This document shows, piece after piece, positions 17,139 to 23,423 of a stretch of 34,040 bases of DNA. The position numbers and the translations under genes were made by a program. How positions within the stretch are numbered: position 1 is the stretch's first letter; each line of letters begins with the position of its first letter. The DNA is from JASGCK01 sp031538565 (GTDB lineage: Bacteria; Pseudomonadota; Gammaproteobacteria; Burkholderiales; Burkholderiaceae_C): positions 1 to 34,040 of the forward strand of contig JAVKLS010000042.1 in the NCBI GenBank assembly GCA_031538565.1, in the 5' to 3' direction. The notes beneath the pieces are model-generated. The model had not been told where the DNA came from, did not search any database, and saw only the letters and a list, made by a program, of their open reading frames with translations.

Positions 17139-17708
17139 TTATCCTTTTTGCAATAAGTGATAGCAGACCATGCCCGCTTTGCCTTGACGCCAAACGCAAA
17201 GTCCTACGGTGCTCAACTCGACGGAGCTCCACACGCGGCGTGATTCTAAGTACACAAAACCACTTGGCTTGATGATGCGCGCGGCAGCTTTTAGCGCGGG
17301 AAGAAATAAATCGGAGTCAAACGGTGGATCGATAAACACCACGTCCGCGCTTTGCGCGGCAAGGCGCGATAAGCTGCTGATGGCGTCTCCCTGTTGGATA
17401 TGCACGCTTTGCGCCGACAACTTGTCCCGTGTTTTGCCAAGCAATTGGCAAAGCGCCGCGTCTTGCTCGTACAGCAGGCACGATGCGGCGCCGCGTGATG
17501 CGGCTTCAAAACCTAATGCACCCGTGCCTGCAAAGGCGTCCACGCACACAGTTCCCGTCAGGTCTTGTCCCAGCCAATTAAACAGCGTCTCGCGCACGCG
17601 GTTTGGCGTGGGACGCAGCCCGTCTTTGCTTGCAACGGTGAGCGGACTGCGCTTCCATTGACCGCCAATGATTCGGACTTCGCCTGCGGCCTGCGCGGGG
17701 GATTTCAT
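17139..17708 (-). CDS. rsmD: 16S rRNA (guanine-966-N2)-methyltransferase RsmD
   Basis: A 189-residue RsmD methyltransferase. Motifs: VRIIGGQWKRSPL and RPTPNRVRETLFNWL near the N-terminus, the SAM loop DAFAGTGALGFEAASRG, and the catalytic NPPY-like motif IDPPF. It methylates G966 of 16S rRNA on the small subunit. The ATG overlaps the apbC stop by 4 nt (17705-17708), pointing to one operon with apbC upstream and coaD downstream. Confidence 0.95.
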   Translation of the reverse strand: MKSPAQAAGEVRIIGGQWKRSPLTVASKDGLRPTPNRVRETLFNWLGQDLTGTVCVDAFAGTGALGFEAASRGAASCLLYEQDAALCQLLGKTRDKLSAQSVHIQQGDAISSLSRLAAQSADVVFIDPPFDSDLFLPALKAAARIIKPSGFVYLESRRVWSSVELSTVGLCVWRQGKAGMVCYHLLQKG

Positions 17709-18799
17709 GTCTCTTTGGAGATGCTAATTGTGGGAAATTTGCTGGAAAAATCTTTTGCCTGTGTTGCAATTTTGCTGGCAACTGCAATGGCGATGGCACG
17801 ATACATCTGCGCGACTGCGCCGCTGGGGTCGGCAACCACCGTGGGCTCGCCACGGTCGGCTTCTAGTCTGATTTGAATATCGAGTGGCAATGCGCCTAAG
17901 TAGCCAATGCCGAAATTTGTTGCCATGGTCTTGCCACCGTCCGCGCCAAAAATATGCTCGGTGTGCCCGCATTGGCTGCACACATGAACGGCCATGTTCT
18001 CCACCACGCCCAAAATCGGCACGCCCACTTTTTCAAACATCTTGACCGCTCTCTTGGCGTCGAGCAGGGCAATGTCTTGTGGTGTGGTAACGATGACTGC
18101 GCCCGTCATAGGCACGCGCTGCGACAAGGTGAGCGCAATATCGCCCGTGCCTGGTGGCATATCGACGATGAGGTAATCTAAATCGCCCCAATTAGTTTGA
18201 CGCAGCAATTGCTCTAGTGCCTGCGTTGCCATAGGGCCGCGCCAAATCAGGGCTTCGTCCTCGGAAATCAAAAAACCAATCGACATTACTTCGACGCCGT
18301 AATTTTTCATGGGCAACATGGTTTTGCCGTCCAAGGTATCGGGGCGACCCTCAAGTCCCATCATCATGGGTTGCGAGGGCCCATAAATATCCGCATCCAA
18401 AATGCCTACCGATGCGCCCTCGGCAGCCAGTGCCAGCGCCAAATTGGCGGCTGTGGTGCTTTTGCCCACTCCCCCTTTGCCCGAGGCAACCGCAAGAATG
18501 TTTTTAACCTTCGGCAGCAGCGCAACCCCTTGTTTGACTGCATGAGCCACCACACGCGTGGTCAGCGTCACGTCCACATCCGCCGCGCCTGCAATATTTT
18601 TTGCGGCAGCGCTAAAGGCTTGGGACAGTGCGGCGTGCTCGCTTTTAGCTGGGTAGCCTAGTTCGACGAGCAAGGAGACACGCCCCTCAGTCACCGTCAG
18701 ATTTTTAATTTGGCGGGTGCTTACAAAATCTTTTCCCGTGCGGGGGTCGATGACGGTAGCAAGGGCTTGGAGTAGGGTGTCTTCAGATAAATGTTGCAT
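17705..18799 (-). CDS. apbC: Iron-sulfur cluster carrier ATPase ApbC/Mrp
   Basis: A 364-residue Mrp/ApbC (Nbp35-like) P-loop ATPase involved in Fe-S cluster delivery. The N-terminal MIP18/DUF59 domain covers roughly residues 1-80 (LLQALATVIDPRTGKDFVS). It is followed by the deviant Walker A VASGKGGVGKSTTAANLA, the IWRGPM segment, the VDMPPGTGD motif and the bridging CxxC in VCSQCGHTEHIFG. I chose the ATG at 18799, which gives the standard N-terminus MQHLSEDTLLQAL; an upstream start would add a non-conserved extension. It is divergent from metG, with 51 nt between the two starts. Confidence 0.95.
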   Translation of the reverse strand: MQHLSEDTLLQALATVIDPRTGKDFVSTRQIKNLTVTEGRVSLLVELGYPAKSEHAALSQAFSAAAKNIAGAADVDVTLTTRVVAHAVKQGVALLPKVKNILAVASGKGGVGKSTTAANLALALAAEGASVGILDADIYGPSQPMMMGLEGRPDTLDGKTMLPMKNYGVEVMSIGFLISEDEALIWRGPMATQALEQLLRQTNWGDLDYLIVDMPPGTGDIALTLSQRVPMTGAVIVTTPQDIALLDAKRAVKMFEKVGVPILGVVENMAVHVCSQCGHTEHIFGADGGKTMATNFGIGYLGALPLDIQIRLEADRGEPTVVADPSGAVAQMYRAIAIAVASKIATQAKDFSSKFPTISISKET

Positions 18800-18837
18800 A
18801 GTGCCTAAGTGTATCGTTCGCGGCAGCGTGAGGCTTC

Positions 18838-18843
18838 TAAAAT
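18838..18843 (+). promoter_or_regulatory. -10-like box directly before metG (possible leaderless start)
   Basis: TAAAAT in the context CTTCTAAAATAG ends only 7 nt before the metG ATG. If this is the -10 element, transcription would begin at or next to the start codon. AGGA at 18844-18847 is only 3 nt from the ATG, too close for a normal ribosome-binding site. No clear -35 is visible. Confidence 0.33.
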
Positions 18844-18850
18844 AGGACAA

Positions 18851-20941
18851 ATGTCTACATCTGAACACCTACCCAATCGCAAACTCTTTGTCACCACCGC
18901 CTTGCCGTATGCCAACGGCAATTTCCACATCGGCCACATCATGGAGTACATCCAGGCCGATATCTGGGTGCGTTTCCAACGAATGCAGGGTCACAGGGTT
19001 GACTTTGTGGGCGCGGACGACACGCACGGCGCGCCCATCATGATTGCGGCCGAGAAGGCAGGCATCACCCCGCAGCAGTTTGTGGCGGGCATCGCCGCAG
19101 GCCGCAAGCCGTATTTGGATGGCTTTCACATCCAGTTTGACAACTGGCACAGCACCGACGCGCCCGAGAACCACGCACTGGCCCAGCAGATTTACCGTGA
19201 CTTGCGCGACATCCCTGAATCTGAAGGTGGCTCGCTGATTGAGCGGCGCACGATTGACCAGTTTTTCGACCCCGAGAAGAACATGTTTTTGCCCGACCGC
19301 TTCATCAAAGGCGAGTGCCCCAAGTGCCACGCCCACGACCAGTACGGCGACAACTGCGAGGTGTGCGGCGCGGTCTACGCCCCCACCGACCTGATCAACC
19401 CGTTCTCGGCCTTGTCGGGTGCCAAGCCTGAGCTGAAAAGCTCGGAGCATTTCTTCTTCAAGCTGTCTGACCCACGCTGCGTGGCGTTCTTAGAAGAGTG
19501 GACGCAAGACGGCAAGCTGCAACCCGAAGTGGCCAACAAGGTCAAAGAGTGGTTCACCGTGCGCACCAACCCCGATGGCAGCACCAGCGAAGGCTTGGGC
19601 GACTGGGACATTTCGCGCGATGCGCCTTACTTTGGCATCGAAATTCCAGATGCACCAGGCAAGTACTTTTATGTATGGCTCGACGCGCCTGTGGGCTACT
19701 TGGCTTCCTTGAAAAACTTGCTCGACAAGCGTGGCGAAAGCTACGACGCCTACATGGTCAACGACAAGCTGGAGCAATACCACTTCATCGGCAAAGACAT
19801 CGTCACCTTCCACACGCTGTTTTGGCCTGCCATGCTGCACTTCAGCGGACGCAAAGCGCCCAGCAACGTGTTTGTGCACGGCTTCCTCACGGTGAACAAC
19901 GGCGAAAAAATGAGCAAGAGCCGTGGCACGGGCCTAGACCCGCTCAAGTACCTCAGCCTCGGCATGAACCCCGAGTGGCTGCGCTACTACTTGGCCACCA
20001 AGCTCAACAACCGCAACGAAGATGTGGACTTCAATGCCGAAGACTTCATGCTGCGCGTGAACAGCGATTTGATTGGCAAGTTTGTCAACATCGCGTCGCG
20101 TGCGGCTGGTTTCTTGACTAAGCGCTTTGAGGGCAAGCTCACGCAAAGCTTTGACGAGCAAGGCACTGCGTTGTTGAGCGACATTCACGCCGCCAAGGGC
20201 AGCATCGCAAACGCCTACGACGCCCGCGAGTACGGCAAAGCCGCTCGCGAAATCATGCTGCTGGCCGACAAGGTCAACGCATACGTTGATCAGCACAAGC
20301 CTTGGGATTTGGCCAAAGACGCGGCCAACAACGAAGCCCTGCACCAAGTGTGCTCGCTGCTCATCAATGCGTTTGCCGGGCTGAGCCGTTACTTGGCGCC
20401 TGTGTTGCCCTCCCTCGCGCAAGCGGTGGAAGCCTTCACCGGCACCAGCATGCAAAACTGGAACGCCACTGGCAACGTGACCCACATTCAGCCTTACCAG
20501 CACCTCATGCAACGCGTCACCCCCGAACAACTCGAAGCCCTGTTTGAGCCGCCAGCCGTGGTGGAAGAAAAAGTCACCCCAGGCGGTGAAGAAATCGCCC
20601 CCACCATCAGCATTGACGACTTTGCCAAAGTCGATTTGCGCATCGCCCAAATCGTCAACTGCGAAGCCGTGGAAGGCTCGGTCAAGCTGCTGCGTCTCAC
20701 GCTGGATGTGGGCGAAGGTAAAACTCGAAACGTCTTTAGCGGCATTGCTAGTTGCTACAAGCCCGCCGACCTGATTGGCAAGCACACCGTGATGGTGGCC
20801 AACTTGGCCCCACGCAAGATGAAGTTTGGCGTGAGCGAGGGCATGGTGCTCGCCGCCAGCCACGCTGATGAAAAAACTGAGCCTGGCATTTACGTGCTCG
20901 ATCCCGTGCAGGGCGCGCAAGCGGGAATGCGGATCCGTTAA
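18851..20941 (+). CDS. metG: Methionyl-tRNA synthetase (with C-terminal tRNA-binding domain)
   Basis: A 696-residue class I aminoacyl-tRNA synthetase. The HIGH motif is at residues 26-29 and KMSKS at 353-357. A four-Cys zinc knuckle is formed by C156, C159, C169 and C172 (CPKC...CEVC). The C-terminal OB-fold tRNA-binding domain (about residue 590 onward, DFAKVDLRIAQIVNCE, ending GMVLAAS) is present, as in dimeric MetRS. The ATG at 18851 gives the family N-terminus (KLFVTTALPYANG). The base composition differs visibly from both neighbours: GC-rich third positions and heavy use of AAG, GAG and CTG. This suggests strong expression bias or replacement by a homologous allele. Confidence 0.98.
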   Translation: MSTSEHLPNRKLFVTTALPYANGNFHIGHIMEYIQADIWVRFQRMQGHRVDFVGADDTHGAPIMIAAEKAGITPQQFVAGIAAGRKPYLDGFHIQFDNWHSTDAPENHALAQQIYRDLRDIPESEGGSLIERRTIDQFFDPEKNMFLPDRFIKGECPKCHAHDQYGDNCEVCGAVYAPTDLINPFSALSGAKPELKSSEHFFFKLSDPRCVAFLEEWTQDGKLQPEVANKVKEWFTVRTNPDGSTSEGLGDWDISRDAPYFGIEIPDAPGKYFYVWLDAPVGYLASLKNLLDKRGESYDAYMVNDKLEQYHFIGKDIVTFHTLFWPAMLHFSGRKAPSNVFVHGFLTVNNGEKMSKSRGTGLDPLKYLSLGMNPEWLRYYLATKLNNRNEDVDFNAEDFMLRVNSDLIGKFVNIASRAAGFLTKRFEGKLTQSFDEQGTALLSDIHAAKGSIANAYDAREYGKAAREIMLLADKVNAYVDQHKPWDLAKDAANNEALHQVCSLLINAFAGLSRYLAPVLPSLAQAVEAFTGTSMQNWNATGNVTHIQPYQHLMQRVTPEQLEALFEPPAVVEEKVTPGGEEIAPTISIDDFAKVDLRIAQIVNCEAVEGSVKLLRLTLDVGEGKTRNVFSGIASCYKPADLIGKHTVMVANLAPRKMKFGVSEGMVLAASHADEKTEPGIYVLDPVQGAQAGMRIR

Positions 20942-20952
20942 ATAGCGCTGGG

Positions 20953-20958
20953 TAAAAT
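20953..20958 (+). promoter_or_regulatory. -10-like box upstream of the DUF3460 gene
   Basis: TAAAAT in the context GGGTAAAATGG lies 24 nt before the start of the DUF3460 gene, in the 41-nt gap after metG. No good -35 is seen. It could drive the small gene and scpA independently of metG. Confidence 0.3.
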
Positions 20959-20982
20959 GGAGCACTCTTTGACGGACTCACT

Positions 20983-21180
20983 ATGAACATTTTTCGCCGC
21001 CCCGATTACCAATCCGAAGCTACTCAGTTCATCGAGTCGCTCAAGATTCAAAACCCTCAGCTTGAAAAAGCCCAGCGCGAAGGACGAGCATTGCTGTGGG
21101 ATAAAACAATCAATCGCGCAACAGCCGCGGACATGGCGACTGGGCGCGTCCCGCAAAAACCCTACGTGTACGCCGCCTAA
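20983..21180 (+). CDS. DUF3460 family small protein
   Basis: A 65-residue protein of unknown function. The pattern FRRPDYQSEATQFI, then NPQLEKAQREGRALLWDK, then RVPQKPYVY at the C-terminus matches the DUF3460 family, which is largely confined to betaproteobacteria. No membrane segment, signal peptide or catalytic motif is visible. It lies between metG and scpA; the 18-nt gap to scpA suggests co-transcription. The family identification is from memory of its sequence pattern. Confidence 0.85.
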   Translation: MNIFRRPDYQSEATQFIESLKIQNPQLEKAQREGRALLWDKTINRATAADMATGRVPQKPYVYAA

Positions 21181-21198
21181 GGCGAAAGACGTCAAGCC

Positions 21199-22053
21199 GT
21201 GCAAAACGACTTGCCAATGGTGGTTGATCACGTGGCGGTGGCAAAGCTCTATGGCGAGCCACTGTTTGCCATGCCAAACGACCTCTACATTCCACCTGAT
21301 GCGCTGGAAGTTTTTTTAGAAACGTTTGAGGGGCCGCTGGATTTATTGCTGTATTTAATTCGCAAGCAAAACTTCAACATTCTTGATATTCCAATGGCGG
21401 CGCTGACTAAGCAGTATTTGGGTTACGTTGAAGAAATCCGCAGCCACAACTTAGAGCTTGCTGCCGAGTATTTGCTGATGGCAGCCATGCTGATAGAAAT
21501 CAAATCACGGATGCTGCTTCCACCCAAACCGACCGCCGATGGAGCGGAAGGAGAAGACCCGCGCGCCGAGCTCACGCGCCGTTTGCTGGCTTACGAGCAA
21601 ACTAAGCTGCAAGCGGCGCAGATCAACGACTTGCCACAAATTGGACGCGACTTTATGCGCGTCCAAGTAATGATTGAGCAGTCGCTTGCGCCGCGCTGGC
21701 CCGAGGTCAATACGCTGGATCTACGCGCGGCGTGGGCGGACTTGGTGCACCGCGCCAAGCTGGTGTCACATCACCGCATTTCGCGCGAAGCGCTGTCGGT
21801 GCGCGAGTACATGAGCCATTTGCTGCGCCAACTCACCGAGCAACTGCAAAGCGGCCGTGCATTTGCGCCGTTTGAAAGTCTGTTTGACCCACAAAAAGGA
21901 GTTCCCGTTTTGGTCGTGACCTTTGTGGCCATGCTGGAGCTGTCGCGTGAAGCTTTAATTGAAGTCACGCAAGCCGAGGCTTTTGCCCCAATTTATGTGC
22001 GCCTTGCCTACTCGCCCGTGGATGCGGCCGAGCAAGCCGCGCTGCCAATTTAA
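21199..22053 (+). CDS. scpA: Segregation and condensation protein A
   Basis: A 284-residue ScpA kleisin that links SMC heads and works with ScpB in chromosome condensation. The diagnostic N-terminal motif is FEGPLDLLLYLIRKQNFNILDIP, followed by LAAEYLLMAAMLIEIKSRMLLP. The C-terminal winged helix includes FESLFDP and VTFVAMLELSRE. The start is taken as the GTG at 21199, with AAGGCGAAAG upstream; an ATG at 21217 is an alternative and would shorten it by six residues. No scpB is present directly downstream. Confidence 0.94.
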   Translation: MQNDLPMVVDHVAVAKLYGEPLFAMPNDLYIPPDALEVFLETFEGPLDLLLYLIRKQNFNILDIPMAALTKQYLGYVEEIRSHNLELAAEYLLMAAMLIEIKSRMLLPPKPTADGAEGEDPRAELTRRLLAYEQTKLQAAQINDLPQIGRDFMRVQVMIEQSLAPRWPEVNTLDLRAAWADLVHRAKLVSHHRISREALSVREYMSHLLRQLTEQLQSGRAFAPFESLFDPQKGVPVLVVTFVAMLELSREALIEVTQAEAFAPIYVRLAYSPVDAAEQAALPI

Positions 22054-22197
22054 AGTTTTTTAGGCTTTAAGGACATTCTGCATAACCCTATTCCGTTCGG
22101 ACTGAGCCTGTCGAAGTCCTTGATTTGATTAGAACGACCTTTCGACAAGCTCAAGGTGAACGGAGTTTTGCAGAGGCTCCTTAAGTTTTAGGCTTTA
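22053..22197. repeat. Direct repeats flanking palindromic element A
   Basis: The segment AAGTTTTTTAGGCTTTA (22053-22069) directly precedes the palindromic element. AAGTTTTAGGCTTTA (22183-22197) follows it almost immediately; the second copy includes the end of secB. They differ only by two T residues. The arrangement resembles a target-site duplication around an inserted element, though it is longer than typical for common IS families. Confidence 0.75.
22070..22181. repeat. Palindromic dispersed repeat, copy A (MITE/REP-like)
   Basis: This is a 112-nt near-palindrome between the convergent ends of scpA and secB. The outer arms AGGACATTCTGCATAACCC and GAGTTTTGCAGAGGCTCCT are inverted. The inner arms at 22093-22116 (CCGTTCGGACTGAGCCTGTC...) and 22139-22163 (...GACAAGCTCAAGGTGAACGG) are also inverted, around a central region of about 22 nt. 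It contains no ORF. The hairpin could act as a bidirectional terminator for scpA and secB. A second copy lies at 28714-28839. Confidence 0.93.
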
Positions 22198-22646
22198 GTC
22201 AATGCGGCTGCGTTCGCTTGCAGTTGCTGCTCGTACAGCGCTTGAAAGTTCACCTCGGACAAATGAACGGAGGGAAGCCCCGTGCGGCTGATAACGTCTG
22301 CCACATTGCTGCGTAAATACGGATAAATAAGTTGTGGGCACGTAATGGCAAGGATCGCAGGTATTTGTTCTTCTGGGATATTGCGAATTTCAAAAACGGC
22401 GGATTGCTTGGCTTCCACTAAAAAAACCGTTTTATCTTTGAGCTTGGTGTGAACATGAGCAACGACGCTGACTTCGAACAGTCGATCTTCTATGGCTGCA
22501 TTTTCAATGCTCAGTTGCACATCGAGCGCGGGCATCTCCGTTTCCAGATAAATAAGCGGCGCATTGGGTTGCTCAAGTGAAATTTCTTTCAAATACATCC
22601 GTTGCATCAAAACTTGGGGTTCTTGGTTGGTGGTATCAGTTGCCAT
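22188..22646 (-). CDS. secB: Protein-export chaperone SecB
   Basis: A 152-residue SecB, the tetrameric cytosolic chaperone that delivers unfolded preproteins to SecA. Recognised from QRMYLKEISLEQPNAP, then the conserved core FEVSVVAHVHTKL and the C-terminal half PQLIYPYLRSNVADVISRTG. Length is normal. It is the third gene of a rhodanese-grxC-secB cluster, a conserved order in betaproteobacteria. Its last codons form part of the direct repeat next to palindromic element A. Confidence 0.97.
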   Translation of the reverse strand: MATDTTNQEPQVLMQRMYLKEISLEQPNAPLIYLETEMPALDVQLSIENAAIEDRLFEVSVVAHVHTKLKDKTVFLVEAKQSAVFEIRNIPEEQIPAILAITCPQLIYPYLRSNVADVISRTGLPSVHLSEVNFQALYEQQLQANAAALTKA

Positions 22647-22686
22647 TAAGTGCTTTCAATAAAAAGTGAAGTAGGTGTTAAAAATG

Positions 22687-22944
22687 CTAGGTGTTCAGCA
22701 AAGGGATCAGTTTGCCTGCGGTGTCGAGTGCCACGAGGTCATCGCATCCGCCCACGTGGGTTGCGCCAATGTAGATTTGCGGAACTGTGCGTCGCCCTGT
22801 GGCGTTCATCATGTCAAGGCGGGCATCAGGATTGGCGTCGATGCGAATCTCGGTGATCTGCTCCACGCCCCTAGACTTGAGCAACTGCTTAGCGCGTATG
22901 CAAAAAGGGCATACCGCTGTTGTGTACATCGTGACGGCTTGCAT
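22687..22944 (-). CDS. grxC: Glutaredoxin 3
   Basis: An 85-residue glutaredoxin with the dithiol active site CPFC (YTTAVCPFCIRAKQLL), the cis-Pro loop RRTVPQIYI and the glutathione-binding GGCDDL. It reduces protein and glutathione mixed disulfides in the cytoplasm. It lies 6 nt downstream of the rhodanese gene and 40 nt upstream of secB. Confidence 0.96.
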   Translation of the reverse strand: MQAVTMYTTAVCPFCIRAKQLLKSRGVEQITEIRIDANPDARLDMMNATGRRTVPQIYIGATHVGGCDDLVALDTAGKLIPLLNT

Positions 22945-22950
22945 GACTCT

Positions 22951-23355
22951 TTAGGCTTTGTCGATAGGCAGATTTGCATCCCGCCACGCTTTTAGTCCAT
23001 CCGTTAAATTGTGCACGGCGGTGTAGCCCATTTTTGTTGCGAGCTCGGCGGCAGCTGCCGAGCGCTTGCCTAGCGGACAAATAAAAATAATGGGCGTGTC
23101 TTTTTTCTTGACAGCGGCCGCTAATTTGACCTCCAGCTCGGGTAGAGGAATATTTTTTGCGGGCTTGGCGTGCGCGGCTAAAAACTCATCGGCATTGCTC
23201 ACATCAATCAATACGCCACGTTCGCGGTTCATTAGCTGCACCGCGTCTTGCGGGGTGAGTCCTTTGGTGTTTGCGGTCATAACTGGCCAGATGAGCAGGC
23301 CGCCCGAAGTCACTGCAATCAACACAAGCTGCCAGTTTTCAATTAAAAAATTCAC
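22951..23355 (-). CDS. Membrane-anchored rhodanese-like sulfurtransferase
   Basis: A 134-residue protein with an N-terminal membrane helix (WQLVLIAVTSGGLLIWPVM) and a single rhodanese domain, similar to E. coli YibN. The active-site loop is CPLGKR within IFICPLGKRSAAAAELA, with the substrate Cys present. LIDVSNADEFLAAHAKPAKNIPL is the conserved first half. The start codon is GTG. It heads the rhodanese-grxC-secB cluster, which suggests a role in thiol or sulfur chemistry at the inner face of the membrane; the true substrate is unknown. Confidence 0.92.
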   Translation of the reverse strand: MNFLIENWQLVLIAVTSGGLLIWPVMTANTKGLTPQDAVQLMNRERGVLIDVSNADEFLAAHAKPAKNIPLPELEVKLAAAVKKKDTPIIFICPLGKRSAAAAELATKMGYTAVHNLTDGLKAWRDANLPIDKA

Positions 23356-23382
23356 GCCAACGCTTTCAAAAAAAATTGCTCT

Positions 23383-23388
23383 ATTCTA
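23383..23388 (-). promoter_or_regulatory. -10-like box upstream of the rhodanese-grxC-secB cluster
   Basis: On the minus strand TAGAAT (context GGTTAGAATAG) lies 27 nt before the GTG of the rhodanese gene, in the 68-nt gap after mod. It matches the -10-type box seen before other genes in the window. No clear -35 is seen. Confidence 0.33.
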
Positions 23389-23423
23389 ACCAGTCTCCTC
23401 TAGCCGTTCGTTGCTAAGCCGCC

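Noticed and set aside
19934..20965. 343-codon open frame antisense to the metG 3' half
   Set aside because: It is explained by the GC-rich third positions of metG, which remove stop codons on the opposite strand; it is rich in His and Val with no domain pattern.
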